Part shown: piece by piece, positions 1 to 8,802 of the stretch
Layout of the letters: the number at the start of each line of letters is the position of its first letter
Numbering within the stretch: position 1 is the first letter of the stretch
Origin: Streptomyces sp. NBC_00289
Lineage (GTDB): Bacteria > Actinomycetota > Actinomycetes > Streptomycetales > Streptomycetaceae
Assembly (NCBI RefSeq): GCF_041435115.1
Contig: NZ_CP108046.1
Location: forward strand, 5,952,001 to 6,016,000
Reading direction: 5' to 3'
DNA: 64,000 bases
The notes under the pieces: generated by a model
Told to the model about the DNA's origin: nothing
Database searches by the model: none
What the model saw: only the letters and a program-made list of their open reading frames with translations
Translations under genes and position numbers: made by a program

Positions 1-44
1 TCCCGCTGGACGTCCTTCTCGGACCATCCGGAATATTCAGACAT
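1..44 (-). CDS. 5' end of an unidentified gene running off the left edge
   Basis: Only 14 codons are visible on the minus strand, reading MSEYSGWSEKDVQR. The ATG at 44 is preceded by GGAGAGAC, a good ribosome site, and begins 29 bases after the stop of the symporter gene, so the two are probably co-transcribed. Too little protein is present to name a family. The call rests on the start codon, ribosome site and operon spacing alone. Confidence 0.5.
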   Translation of the reverse strand, partial: MSEYSGWSEKDVQR

Positions 45-73
45 GTCTCTCCATCTTCCCCGTCGGAACGCCG

Positions 74-1765
74 TCAGAACGAGAACGGGATGTAGCAGGC
101 GGCCGCCAGGATCACCGCGCCCCAGCCCAGCAGGGCCGGCCGGCGGTACCAGGCGTCGTCCCCGGCGGCGGGCGGCTCGGCCATGCCGGGTGAGGTGGTG
201 CCGTACACCAGGCCCTCGAGCTCCTCCGCCGGCTTGGGCGCGGTGAACAGCGACACGACGACCATGACCACCGCACCGGCCACGAACCCGGCGATCGCGG
301 AGACGAAGTTGGCGCCCTGGTCGGTGGGGATGCCGATGACGTCCTGCTTGTAGAGGACGAAGTAGTTGACCATCGCGGCGGTGGTGCCGGCCAGCAGTCC
401 CCAGAAGCCGGACTTCTTCGACGCGCGCTTCCAGAACATGCCGACGATGAAGACGACGAACATCGGCACGTTGAAGAAGGAGAACAGCGTCTGCAGGTAG
501 CTCATGATGTTCGAGAACGAGGACGCCAGGAACGCCGTGCCGATCGAGGCCATGACGCCGACGATGGTGATGAGCCGCCCGAAGCGCACGTAGTACGCGT
601 CCTCGCGGCCCCGCACCACGTACTTCGCCCAGATGTCGGTGGTGAACACGGTGTTGAAGGAGGAGATGTTGGCCGCCATGCCCGCCATGAACGCGGCGAG
701 CAGCCCGGTCACCGCGATGCCGAGCACACCGTTGGGCAGCAGCTGCGCCATGAGGTACGGGATGGCGTCGTTGTACTGGAGGTCCGAACCGGACGTACCG
801 ATCTTCGGCACGAGGACGGCGGCGACCAGGCCCGGGATCATCACCAGGAACACGATGAAGATCTTCGGGTACGCGGCGATCAGCGGGGTGCGCTGGGCCG
901 CGGACAGGTTCTTCGCGGACAGGGCGCGCTGCACCTCGGCGAAGTTGGTCGTCCAGTAGCCGAAGGACAGCACGAAGCCGAGCCCCAGGACGATGGTCAG
1001 CCAGTTCGCGCCGAGCGGGTTGGCGCTGCCGATGCCGGTGCCGCCCCACGCGGTGACGAAGTTGTCGCCGTGGGTCTTGGTGAGGGCGTCGCTCAGGCCG
1101 TCCCAGCCGCCGACCCTCTTCAGGCTGAGCACGACCAGCGGGATCAGCGCGGCGAGGATGACGAAGAACTGCAGCACCTCGTTGTAGATCGCCGAGGACA
1201 GGCCGCCGAGGGTGATGTACGCGAGGACGAAGAAGCCGGCCACCACGATGGCCACCCACTGCGGCCAGCCCAGCAGTGCCTCGACCACGATCGCGAGGGC
1301 GTACAGGTTCACGCCCGCGATCAGGATGGCGGCGAAGGCGAACAGGACCGAGCTCAGCAGGTGCGCCCCCTTGTCGAAGCGCAGCAGCAGCATCTCCGGG
1401 ACGGAGCGGACCTTGGAGCCGTAGTAGAAGGGCATCATCACCAGGCCGAGGAAGACCATGGCGGGGATGGCGCCGATCCAGTACCAGTGCACGGTGTAGG
1501 CGCCGTACTGGGCACTGTTGGCGGCCATCCCGAGGATCTCGGTGGCGGCCAGGTTGGCCGAGATGAAGGCCAGGCCGGTGATCCAGGCGGGCAGGGAGCG
1601 CCCGGAGAGGAAGAAGTCGAGGCTGGTCTTCACGGAGCGGCGGGCGGCGAAGCCGATGCCCAGGACGACGACGAAGTAGATGCCGAGGATCGTGTAGTCG
1701 AGCCCGTTGGTGGGGAGCCGGAGCTCGGCTGCCAGTGAGGTGGCCGGATGGGTGGGGGTTGGCAT
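74..1765 (-). CDS. sodium/solute symporter (SSS family), probable sugar transporter
   Basis: A 563-residue protein with about 13-14 hydrophobic segments, typical of SglT/PutP-type sodium:solute symporters. N-terminal TM1 begins near residue 22 (YTILGIYFVVVLGIGF) and is followed by the SSS signature around SGRSLPAWITGLAFISANL. An AAGGTGAG ribosome site precedes the ATG. It is divergently transcribed from galT-galE-galK and shares their control region, so galactose or another sugar is the most likely substrate; that is inferred from context. Other SSS substrates (amino acids, myo-inositol) cannot be excluded. A short gene follows at the window edge in the same direction. Confidence 0.9.
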   Translation of the reverse strand: MPTPTHPATSLAAELRLPTNGLDYTILGIYFVVVLGIGFAARRSVKTSLDFFLSGRSLPAWITGLAFISANLAATEILGMAANSAQYGAYTVHWYWIGAIPAMVFLGLVMMPFYYGSKVRSVPEMLLLRFDKGAHLLSSVLFAFAAILIAGVNLYALAIVVEALLGWPQWVAIVVAGFFVLAYITLGGLSSAIYNEVLQFFVILAALIPLVVLSLKRVGGWDGLSDALTKTHGDNFVTAWGGTGIGSANPLGANWLTIVLGLGFVLSFGYWTTNFAEVQRALSAKNLSAAQRTPLIAAYPKIFIVFLVMIPGLVAAVLVPKIGTSGSDLQYNDAIPYLMAQLLPNGVLGIAVTGLLAAFMAGMAANISSFNTVFTTDIWAKYVVRGREDAYYVRFGRLITIVGVMASIGTAFLASSFSNIMSYLQTLFSFFNVPMFVVFIVGMFWKRASKKSGFWGLLAGTTAAMVNYFVLYKQDVIGIPTDQGANFVSAIAGFVAGAVVMVVVSLFTAPKPAEELEGLVYGTTSPGMAEPPAAGDDAWYRRPALLGWGAVILAAACYIPFSF

Positions 1766-1947
1766 GCAGCGCTCACCTTGCTTGGTGTTCTTTGTTTGAT
1801 TGTGATGGTGACGAACGTGGGGAATTCTGCTTTGATGTGTTCGGTTCTGTTTAAAGCTTGATCACTGCTCGATGGTTGCTCGATCACTGCTCGACCGGTC
1901 CCCGGATCGATGCCTGGATCGGTGTACGTACGGATGGAGAGCCCGGC
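1766..1947. promoter_or_regulatory. divergent gal operon / symporter control region
   Basis: This gap must hold both promoters. It contains T-rich stretches tttgtttgattgtgatgg (1791-1808) and tttgatgtgt (1831-1840), which resemble the repeated T-rich operators of DeoR/LacI-type sugar repressors. It also has two exact 13-base copies of gatcactgctcga (1860-1872 and 1882-1894) spaced 22 bases apart, two helical turns. The galP1 promoter of S. lividans is known to be controlled through direct repeats; equating these repeats with it is inference. Confidence 0.55.
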
Positions 1948-3009
1948 GTGAAGAAGACCTCGACCCGGCTGGCCGACGGTCGTGAGCTCATCTACTACGA
2001 CCTGCGGGACGACACGGTGCGCGACGCGGTGGACCGGCGCCCGCTGGAGCGCACGGTCACCACTTCGGAGGTACGCCGTGACGTGCTGCTCGGCGACGAG
2101 GTGGCGATCGCCTCGCACCGCCAGGGCCGCACCTACCACCCCCCGGCCGACCAGTGCCCGCTGTGCCCGACCCAGGGCGACCGGCTGAGCGAGATCCCGG
2201 ACTCGTCGTACGACGTGGTGGTGTTCGAGAACCGCTTCCCGTCGCTGGCCGGCGACTCGGGCCGCTGCGAGGTCGTCTGCTTCACCTCCGACCACAACGC
2301 GTCCTTCGCCGACCTGACCGAGGAACAGGCCGGTCTGGTCCTGGACGCGTGGACGGACCGTACGTCGGAGCTGTCGCATCTCCCCTCCGTGGAGCAGGTC
2401 TTCTGTTTCGAGAACCGCGGTGCCGAGATCGGTGTGACGCTGGGGCACCCGCACGGCCAGATCTACGCCTACCCCTTCACCACCCCGCGCACCGCGCTGA
2501 TGTTGCGCTCGGTCGCCGCGCACAAGGAGGCCACCGGCGGGGAGAACCTCTTCGACGCCGTCGTGGAGCGTGAACTCGCCGGCGAGCGGGTCGTCCTCGA
2601 GGGTGAACACTGGGTCGCCTTCGTGCCGTACGCGGCGCGTTGGCCCTACGAGGTCCACCTGTACCCGAAGCGTCGCGTGCCCGACCTGCTCGGGCTCGAC
2701 GAGGACGCGCGCACAGAGTTCCCCCAGGTCTATCTGGAACTCTTGAGGCGCTTCGACCGGATCTTCGGGGAAAGTGAAACGCCCACGCCCTACATCTCGG
2801 CCTGGCACCAGGCCCCGTTCGGCGCGCTGGAGGAGTTCGAGGGCGTCAACCGCGACGACTTCGGGCTTCACCTCGAGCTTTTCACCATCCGCCGCACCTC
2901 CGGCAAGCTGAAGTTCCTCGCGGGTTCCGAGTCCGGCATGAACGTGTTCATCAACGACGTGCCGCCGGAGTTCGCGGCCGAGCGACTGCGAGAGGTAGCG
3001 AGTTCATGA
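1948..3009 (+). CDS. galT: galactose-1-phosphate uridylyltransferase
   Basis: GalT transfers UMP from UDP-glucose to galactose-1-phosphate in the Leloir pathway. The 353-residue protein carries the active-site HPHGQ motif (His167, His169, with His169 the expected UMP-histidine nucleophile) and the zinc ligand pair C70-x2-C73 with His116 downstream. The GTG at 1948 is preferred because GGAGAG lies just upstream and it gives the usual N-terminus ([14 protein letters not shown]); an in-frame ATG at 1858 would add 30 unrelated residues. First gene of galTEK; its stop overlaps the galE start as ATGA, implying translational coupling. Confidence 0.96.
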   Translation: MKKTSTRLADGRELIYYDLRDDTVRDAVDRRPLERTVTTSEVRRDVLLGDEVAIASHRQGRTYHPPADQCPLCPTQGDRLSEIPDSSYDVVVFENRFPSLAGDSGRCEVVCFTSDHNASFADLTEEQAGLVLDAWTDRTSELSHLPSVEQVFCFENRGAEIGVTLGHPHGQIYAYPFTTPRTALMLRSVAAHKEATGGENLFDAVVERELAGERVVLEGEHWVAFVPYAARWPYEVHLYPKRRVPDLLGLDEDARTEFPQVYLELLRRFDRIFGESETPTPYISAWHQAPFGALEEFEGVNRDDFGLHLELFTIRRTSGKLKFLAGSESGMNVFINDVPPEFAAERLREVASS

Positions 3010-3968
3010 GTGGGAAGTACCTGGTCACCGGTGGCGCGGGCTATGTCGGCAGCGTGGTCGCCCAGCACCTGCTGGAGGCCGGCCACGACGTCACCGTCCT
3101 CGACAACCTGACGACCGGCTTCCGCGAGGGTGTGCCCGCCGGGGCGGTCTTCATCGAGGGCGACATCCGTGACGCCGCCACATGGCTGGACTCCTCCTAC
3201 GACGGCGTCCTGCACTTCGCCGCCTCCTCCCAGGTGGGCGAGTCGGTCGCGAAGCCCGAGAAGTACTGGGACAACAACGTCGGCGGCACGATGGCGCTGC
3301 TCGGCGCGATGCGCGAGGCCGGCGTGCGCACGCTGGTGTTCTCGTCCACGGCCGCCACGTACGGCGAGCCGAAGGAGGTCCCGATCATCGAGTCGGCACC
3401 GACCTCGCCGACCAACCCGTACGGCGCCACCAAGCTCGCCGTCGACCACATGATCACGGGCGAGGCCGCGGCACACGGCCTGGGCGCGGTCAGCCTGCGC
3501 TACTTCAACGTGGCGGGCGCGTACGGCGCGTACGGCGAGCGCCACGACCCCGAGTCCCACCTGATCCCGCTGGTCCTGCAGGTCGCGCAGGGCCGGCGGG
3601 AGGCGATCTCGGTCTACGGCGACGACTACCCGACCCCGGACGGCACCTGCGTCCGCGACTACATCCACGTCGCGGACCTGGCGGAGGCCCACCTCCTGGC
3701 ACTGCGGGCGGCCACCTCCGGCGAGCACCTGATCTGCAACCTCGGCAACGGCAACGGCTTCTCCGTCCGCGAGGTCATCGAGACGGTCCGTCAGGTCACC
3801 GGCCACCCGGTCCCCGAGGTGGTCGCCCCGCGCCGGGGCGGCGACCCGGCGGTGCTGGTGGCGTCGGCCGATGCCGCCCGGGAGCGGCTGGGCTGGAAGC
3901 CGTCGCGCGCCGATCTCAAGGGGATCGTCGCGGACGCCTGGGAATTCGCGCAGCAGCGCGGCAACTAG
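3006..3968 (+). CDS. galE: UDP-glucose 4-epimerase
   Basis: A 320-residue short-chain dehydrogenase/reductase that interconverts UDP-galactose and UDP-glucose using bound NAD. The Rossmann motif TGGAGYVG lies at residues 8-15, the SST segment at 113-115 and the catalytic YGATK at 139-143 (Tyr139, Lys143). Length fits actinobacterial GalE. The start overlaps the galT stop by four bases, and galK follows after 26 bases. This operon GalE is expected to serve galactose breakdown rather than constitutive UDP-galactose supply. Confidence 0.96.
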   Translation: MSGKYLVTGGAGYVGSVVAQHLLEAGHDVTVLDNLTTGFREGVPAGAVFIEGDIRDAATWLDSSYDGVLHFAASSQVGESVAKPEKYWDNNVGGTMALLGAMREAGVRTLVFSSTAATYGEPKEVPIIESAPTSPTNPYGATKLAVDHMITGEAAAHGLGAVSLRYFNVAGAYGAYGERHDPESHLIPLVLQVAQGRREAISVYGDDYPTPDGTCVRDYIHVADLAEAHLLALRAATSGEHLICNLGNGNGFSVREVIETVRQVTGHPVPEVVAPRRGGDPAVLVASADAARERLGWKPSRADLKGIVADAWEFAQQRGN

Positions 3969-3994
3969 AACGCGGGAAAGGTCAGGGTCAGGGG

Positions 3995-5158
3995 ATGAGC
4001 GAGGCTGTCGCTGTGGCTGTCGCCGAGCGGTTCAGGGAGCTGTACGGGGCCGATCCGGACGGGGTGTGGGCAGCGCCCGGCCGGGTCAACCTGATCGGCG
4101 AGCACACCGACTACAACGACGGCTTCGTCATGCCGTTCGCGCTGCCGCACGTGGCGGTCGCGGCGGTGGCGCGGCGCGCCGACGGTGTGCTGCGGCTGCA
4201 CTCGGCGGACATCGAGGGCGGCGTGGTGGAACTGCGCCTGGACGAACTGGCCCCCCAGTCCGACCGGAACTGGACGGCGTACCCGGCGGGTGTGGTGTGG
4301 GCGCTGCGCGACGCGGGCCACGACGTCACCGGCGCGGACGTCCACCTGACGTCGAGCGTGCCCACGGGCGCCGGGCTGTCCTCCTCGGCGGCGCTGGAGG
4401 TCGTGGTGGCGCTGGCCCTCAACGACCTGTACGCCCTCGACCTCGAGGGCCGGCAACTGGCCCGGCTGTGCCAGCGCGCCGAGAACGTCTACGTCGGCGC
4501 CCCCACCGGGATCATGGACCAGACGGCCTCCGCCTGCTGCGAGACCGGCCACGCCCTGTTCCTCGACACCCGCGACCTGTCCCAGCGGCAGATCCCCTTC
4601 GACCTGGCCGCCGAGGGCATGCGCCTGCTGGTCGTCGACACCCGCGTCAAGCACGCCCACAGCGACGGCGAGTACGGCAAGCGCCGCGCGGGCTGCGAGA
4701 AGGGCGCGGCCCTGCTGGGCGTCGACGCCCTGCGGGACGTGCCGTTCGACGGACTGGCCGCGGCGCTGGAGCGACTGGCCGACGAGGAGGAGGTCCGCCG
4801 CCTGGTCCGGCACGTGGTGACGGAGGACGAGCGGGTGGAGCGGGTCGTCTCCCTGCTGGAGGAGGGCGACACCCGCGCGATCGGCCCGGTCCTCACCGAG
4901 GGCCACGCCTCCCTGCGGGACGACTTCCGCATCTCCTGCCCGGAACTGGACCTGGTCGTCGACACGGCCCTGTCGGCCGGCGCCCTCGGCGCCCGCATGA
5001 CCGGCGGCGGCTTCGGCGGCTCGGCGATCGTCCTCGCCCAGGCGGCCGACGTCGACACGCTCACCAAGGCGGTCGAAGAGGCCTTCGCGGCGGCCGGTTT
5101 CACCGCGCCACGGGTGTTCGAGGCGGTGCCCTCGGCGGGGGCGCGCAGGATCAGCTGA
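3995..5158 (+). CDS. galK: galactokinase
   Basis: A 387-residue GHMP-family kinase phosphorylating galactose with ATP. The galactokinase signature GRVNLIGEHTDY is at 29-40, the GHMP ATP loop PTGAGLSSSAAL at 122-133, the catalytic Asp in GIMDQ at about 174, and the C-terminal glycine-rich motif MTGGGFGGSAIVL is present. ATG at 3995 follows gtcagggtcagggg, a purine-rich ribosome site. Last gene of galTEK. Its end overlaps the convergent acetyltransferase gene by eight bases, leaving no room for an ordinary terminator between them. Confidence 0.96.
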   Translation: MSEAVAVAVAERFRELYGADPDGVWAAPGRVNLIGEHTDYNDGFVMPFALPHVAVAAVARRADGVLRLHSADIEGGVVELRLDELAPQSDRNWTAYPAGVVWALRDAGHDVTGADVHLTSSVPTGAGLSSSAALEVVVALALNDLYALDLEGRQLARLCQRAENVYVGAPTGIMDQTASACCETGHALFLDTRDLSQRQIPFDLAAEGMRLLVVDTRVKHAHSDGEYGKRRAGCEKGAALLGVDALRDVPFDGLAAALERLADEEEVRRLVRHVVTEDERVERVVSLLEEGDTRAIGPVLTEGHASLRDDFRISCPELDLVVDTALSAGALGARMTGGGFGGSAIVLAQAADVDTLTKAVEEAFAAAGFTAPRVFEAVPSAGARRIS

Positions 5159-5594
5159 GCCGCTTCGTCAGCGTGTACTCCGTGATCCCCGGCGGGTAGT
5201 CGGGGATCACGCACACCACCTCGTACCCCTGCTTCACATAGAACCGCGGTGCCTGGAAGTCCCACGTCTCCAGCCGTGCCGAGCGGCAGCCCCGCTTCCC
5301 GGACGCGATGCGCTCGGCCTCCGACAGCAGCCGGGAACCGATCCCCGAGCCGCGGTGGCGGCCGTCCACCCACAGGTACGTCACGTGCAGCCACGTCGTC
5401 CAGGTGTGACCGACCAGGCCGCCCGCCAGTTCACCCGCCTCGTCCAACACCCACACATGCAAAGGGACTTCGCGTTCACCCGGGGTTCCGCGCAGGGCGC
5501 GCAGGACCGGGGAGGCCGCCGTGTTGGTCTCCCTGAGCCTGCTGCGGAGCAGATCACGCCGGACCTTGTCGACTTCTGTCTCGATGCGAAACAT
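5151..5594 (-). CDS. GNAT family N-acetyltransferase
   Basis: A 147-residue acetyl-CoA-dependent acyltransferase of unknown substrate. Motif A is clear: VDGRHRGSGIGSRLLSEAER gives the R/Q-x-x-G-x-G acetyl-CoA loop, and the segment ETWDFQAPRFYVKQGYE is motif B. ATG at 5594 is chosen because GGTGAG sits seven bases before it; an in-frame ATG at 5606 would add four residues but lacks a ribosome site. It converges on galK with overlapping ends, so there is no functional link to the gal operon by orientation. Confidence 0.85.
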   Translation of the reverse strand: MFRIETEVDKVRRDLLRSRLRETNTAASPVLRALRGTPGEREVPLHVWVLDEAGELAGGLVGHTWTTWLHVTYLWVDGRHRGSGIGSRLLSEAERIASGKRGCRSARLETWDFQAPRFYVKQGYEVVCVIPDYPPGITEYTLTKRLS

Positions 5595-5829
5595 GCGGCT
5601 CACCATAAACGCGTCGAGCGGCCAGTTCTGCAAAGAGCCTTCCGCTCCCGCCCCCCGGCCGTACCCTGTGAACAGCACCGGTGGGGGCCGGTGCTGATCA
5701 GGGGGCGAGACGGTCGGGTACGGCGCCCGCACCGGGGGTAGCAGTTCTCTGCACGGCGGCGGTCGTGTGGTGGCGGCACTCCCGGGCGCCGTGCCCGCAG
5801 CAGTCGTCCCTCTCCGAACCTTGGGGTAT

Positions 5830-5853
5830 CCCCTGCTCTTCAGGAGCTTGGGG
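5830..5853 (+). promoter_or_regulatory. leader hairpin before the response regulator
   Basis: CCCC-T-GCTC-(ttcag)-GAGC-tt-GGGG folds into a stem with one bulge immediately before the aaggggg ribosome site of the response-regulator gene. Another 9-base inverted repeat, cagcaccgg/ccggtgctg, lies at 5673-5696. A role in translation is possible but untested. Confidence 0.4.
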
Positions 5854-5864
5854 AAGGGGGTTTC

Positions 5865-6638
5865 GTGGTTCGCATTCGAGTTCTGGTCGTCGACGACCAT
5901 CGCATCTTCGCCGAGTCGCTGGCCGCGGCACTGGCCGCCGAGCCGGACGTGGACGTCTCCGCGGCCGGCAGCGGCTCCGCGGCGCTGCGCAGTCTGGAGC
6001 GGGCGGCCGCCGAGGGACGCCGGTACGACGTGCTGCTCGTGGACGCCGACCTGGGCGGCAACATGCCCGGACTCCGGCCCGCCGTGCCCGTCTCGGAGGG
6101 CAACGAGGAAGGACTGGTCGACGGCATATCGCTTGTCGCCGGCGTCCGCACCGCACAGCCGACCGTCCGGATCGTCGTCCTCGCGGAGAAGGACGATCCG
6201 CGGCGGGCCGCGCTCGCGCTGCAGGCCGGGGCCTGCGGCTGGGTGGCAAAGGACTGCTCGCTGTCCCGGCTGCTCACCGTCATCCGGGGGGTCCTGCGCG
6301 ACGAGACCCATCTGCCGCCGGCCCTGCTCACCGGGGTCCTGCGCGAGCTGACGGCGGCCCGCAAGCACCGCACCGACAGCGAACGGCTGGTGGAGTCGCT
6401 CACCCCGCGCGAGCGGGAGGTGCTGCGCTGCATGGTCGCGGGGCTGGGCCGAAAGGCGGTCGCGGAGCGGCTGTTCCTCTCGCCCCACACCGTCCGCACC
6501 CACATGCAGAACGTGCTGGGCAAGCTGGGCGTCCACTCCACCCTCGCCGCCGTCGCGCTCGCGCGCCGGGCCGGGGTGGGACCGGCCGACCTGGGGCCTG
6601 CCGGACGGGTCAGGCCGGAGGAGAGCAACAGCGCCTGA
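5865..6638 (+). CDS. LuxR/NarL-type response regulator (orphan)
   Basis: A 257-residue two-component regulator. The N-terminal receiver has acidic Asp10-Asp11, phospho-acceptor Asp60 (VLLVDAD) and conserved Lys129 (GWVAKD). The C-terminal LuxR helix-turn-helix runs from about 180 to 240 (LTPREREVLRCMVAG ... LFLSPHTVRTHMQNVL). An insertion after Asp60, around residues 66-82, lengthens the receiver relative to typical NarL proteins. GTG at 5865 follows ggaaggggg. No histidine kinase is adjacent; the kinase at 19400 is 13 kb away and a link would be speculative. Confidence 0.92.
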   Translation: MVRIRVLVVDDHRIFAESLAAALAAEPDVDVSAAGSGSAALRSLERAAAEGRRYDVLLVDADLGGNMPGLRPAVPVSEGNEEGLVDGISLVAGVRTAQPTVRIVVLAEKDDPRRAALALQAGACGWVAKDCSLSRLLTVIRGVLRDETHLPPALLTGVLRELTAARKHRTDSERLVESLTPREREVLRCMVAGLGRKAVAERLFLSPHTVRTHMQNVLGKLGVHSTLAAVALARRAGVGPADLGPAGRVRPEESNSA

Positions 6639-6669
6639 CCGGCACCGGTGTGCTCCGCCGGGCGGCTGC

Positions 6670-7167
6670 CTAGCCGGGGATGTTGTCGAAGGGGGCGGTC
6701 AGCTGGCGCAGCAGGCCCGCCAGTTCGCCCCGCTGGGCGCGGGAGAGTTCCGCCAGGATCGCCCGCTCCTGGTCCAGCAGGCCGGCCAGGGCCTGGTCCG
6801 CGCGGTCCTGCCCCTCGGCCGTCAGGCGGACCAGCACGCCTCGCCGGTCGCTCGGGTCGGGCAGCCGCTCCACCAGGCTCTTCTTCGCGAGCCGGTCGAT
6901 GCGGTTCGTCATCGTGCCCGAGGTGACCAGGGTCTGGGTCAGCAGTTGTCCCGGCGAGAGCTGGTACGGCGATCCGGCGCGCCTGAGCGCGGTCAGCACG
7001 TCGAACTCCCAGGGCTCCAGGGCGTGCTCCGCGAAGGCCAGCCGGCGGGCGCGGTCCAGGTGCCGGGCCAGTCTGCTCACCCGGCTGAGCACCTCGAGCG
7101 GTTCCACGTCGAGGTCAGGGCGCTCCCGGCGCCACGCTGCGACCAGCCGATCGACCTCGTCCTCCAT
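6670..7167 (-). CDS. MarR family transcriptional regulator
   Basis: A 165-residue winged-helix protein. The DNA-binding part is LSPGQLLTQTLVTSGTMTNRIDRLAKKSLVERLPDPSDRR, with the MarR wing signature D-x-S-D-R-R followed by VRLTAEG. It is divergent from a Tam-like methyltransferase, with two tandem operator-like palindromes in the 89-base gap (see 7203-7231), so autoregulation and control of the methyltransferase are likely. The inducer is unknown. Confidence 0.93.
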   Translation of the reverse strand: MEDEVDRLVAAWRRERPDLDVEPLEVLSRVSRLARHLDRARRLAFAEHALEPWEFDVLTALRRAGSPYQLSPGQLLTQTLVTSGTMTNRIDRLAKKSLVERLPDPSDRRGVLVRLTAEGQDRADQALAGLLDQERAILAELSRAQRGELAGLLRQLTAPFDNIPG

Positions 7168-7202
7168 GACGATCAGTGTAGTGGTTGTGTCGATGTGGAG
7201 TC

Positions 7203-7231
7203 TCTTGACGTGAAGTCTCTTGACGTCAAGA
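7203..7231. promoter_or_regulatory. tandem MarR-type operator
   Basis: A perfect 14-base palindrome TCTTGACGTCAAGA occupies 7218-7231. An imperfect copy, tcttgacgtgaagt, lies at 7203-7216, 15 bases away. Dyads of this size with TTGA arms are typical of MarR-family sites, and this gap lies between a marR gene and its divergent neighbour. Binding is inferred. Confidence 0.65.
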
Positions 7232-7256
7232 TAAATGTCGGGGGAAGGTGGGAGCC

Positions 7257-8066
7257 ATGACCACTCCTGCCTGGGACCCCGCCCAGTACCTCCGCCACGC
7301 CGGACACCGCGCCCGCCCCTTCACCGACCTGCTGGCCCGCGTCCCCGACCTGCCCGGTGCCCCGCCCCGCGTCGCCGACCTCGGCTGCGGCCCCGGCAAC
7401 GTCACCACCCTCCTCGCCGACCGCTGGCCCACCGCCCGCATCACCGGCTACGACAACTCCCCGCAGATGCTCACCGACGCCGAGGCCTACGCGGGCCCCA
7501 CGGCCGGCGGCGGCCACCTCGACTTCACCCACGCCGACGCCGCGACCTGGGCGCCCAGGGAGACGTACGACCTGATCATCTCCAACGCCACGCTCCAGTG
7601 GGTCGACGGACACCTCGACGCCTTCCCGGCCTGGCTGGACGCCCTCGCCCCCGGAGGCATCCTCGCCTTCCAGGTCCCGAACAACATCGACGCGCCGCTG
7701 CACGCCCTGATGCGCGAACTCGGCACGAGCGCACGGTGGAAGGACCGGCTCGGCGGCGTACTGCGCCGCGAGGACTCGGTGCACGCACCCGCCGTCTACC
7801 TGGACCGGCTCGCCCGCCTCGGCTGCGAGACCGACGTCTGGGAGACGACGTACCTGCACGTCCTGCCCGGCGAGGACCCCGTCCTCGACTGGGTGAAGGG
7901 CACCGGCCTGCGACCGGCCCTCACCGCCCTCGCGGACGACCCGAAGGCGAGGGACGCCTTCGTCACCGAATACCGCGACCTGCTGCGCGAGGCCTACCCG
8001 AGCGAGGAGTACGGCACGGTGCTCCCCTTCCGCCGACTGTTCGCCGTCGCCCGGAAGGGTGGCTGA
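7257..8066 (+). CDS. tam: trans-aconitate 2-methyltransferase-like SAM methyltransferase
   Basis: A 269-residue class I methyltransferase. The SAM loop VADLGCGPGNVTTLLA is followed by acidic motif II (TGYDNSPQML) and motif IV (YDLIISNATLQWV), a pattern close to E. coli Tam, which methylates trans-aconitate to relieve aconitase inhibition. The C-terminal segment (WVKGTGLRPALTAL, FRRLFAVA) also fits Tam. ATG at 7257 follows GGAAGGTGG; a GTG at 7248 is possible. It is divergent from marR, which probably controls it. The substrate is inferred from family likeness. Confidence 0.85.
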   Translation: MTTPAWDPAQYLRHAGHRARPFTDLLARVPDLPGAPPRVADLGCGPGNVTTLLADRWPTARITGYDNSPQMLTDAEAYAGPTAGGGHLDFTHADAATWAPRETYDLIISNATLQWVDGHLDAFPAWLDALAPGGILAFQVPNNIDAPLHALMRELGTSARWKDRLGGVLRREDSVHAPAVYLDRLARLGCETDVWETTYLHVLPGEDPVLDWVKGTGLRPALTALADDPKARDAFVTEYRDLLREAYPSEEYGTVLPFRRLFAVARKGG

Positions 8067-8090
8067 TGATCACGGCCCTGGACCACGGGC

Positions 8091-8117
8091 GACCGCCTGG
8101 AGTTCCTGGAGGCGGTC
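8091..8117. terminator. weak hairpin between convergent tam and Uma2 genes
   Basis: GACCGCCT (8091-8098) and AGGCGGTC (8110-8117) form an 8-bp stem with an 11-base loop at the convergent gene ends. It has no T-run and overlaps the end of the Uma2 gene. Confidence 0.35.
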
Positions 8118-8718
8118 ACAGTTCCCTGAGTGCGTCCAGGGTGATGTCGATGCCGAGGTCGTAGGGAACGCCGAGCTTGAGCGCGTCGTGGTGGATGCCG
8201 GTCAGCGCGTAGGTCTTCGACAGCGGGTCGAGCTCGTAGACACGGACGACGGGGTGCTGGTTCGCGCCCGCCATGTCGACCAGCCAGAAGTGCGGGATGC
8301 CCGCGGCGGCGTATTTGCGGGGCTTGGTGTCGCGGTCGCGCGCCTCGGAGTCGGGGGAGACGACCTCGACGGCCAGCAGGACGTCGGCGGCCTCGAAGCG
8401 CGTCTGCTCCAGACCGGTGACGGCCTCGGCGCGGACGACGGACACGTCCGGCTCGGGGCCGTTGCGGCGGTCCAGGACGACGGTCATCTCACGACGCACC
8501 TTCAGGTTCTTCGGGGTCGTGCGGCGCAGACCGGTCACGAGAAGGTCGATCATGGTGCTGTGGAAATCCCGCTGCGGACTCACGAAAACAAGGCTCCCGT
8601 CGAGCAGCTCGGTGTGCGGCGGGAGGTCAGGCAGCGTGAACAGGTCGTCCACGGTGTACCCGTCCTGCGGCGGCACCGGCCAGCGGCAGCCGTGCTCGGC
8701 GGTCGGCTCGGCGGTCAT
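8116..8718 (-). CDS. Uma2 family protein (PD-(D/E)XK nuclease fold, DUF820)
   Basis: A 200-residue Uma2 protein, a family with a restriction-endonuclease-like fold. Candidate catalytic residues are Asp91 in GPEPDVSVV, Glu118 in LAVEVVSPDS and Lys132/Lys135 in TKPRKY, followed by the usual YAAAGIPHFWLVD. ATG at 8718 is chosen because GGGAGG precedes it; an upstream start at 8757 lacks a site. Uma2 genes are strongly expanded in Streptomyces and their cellular role is unknown. Confidence 0.88.
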   Translation of the reverse strand: MTAEPTAEHGCRWPVPPQDGYTVDDLFTLPDLPPHTELLDGSLVFVSPQRDFHSTMIDLLVTGLRRTTPKNLKVRREMTVVLDRRNGPEPDVSVVRAEAVTGLEQTRFEAADVLLAVEVVSPDSEARDRDTKPRKYAAAGIPHFWLVDMAGANQHPVVRVYELDPLSKTYALTGIHHDALKLGVPYDLGIDITLDALREL

Positions 8719-8802
8719 GGTTCCTCCCATGGACGGGATTCTCGGCCTGCCGCTCAACGGTAGCGGCGGGAATCCGCAGGCGTCATCACAAAGGGTGACC
8801 CG

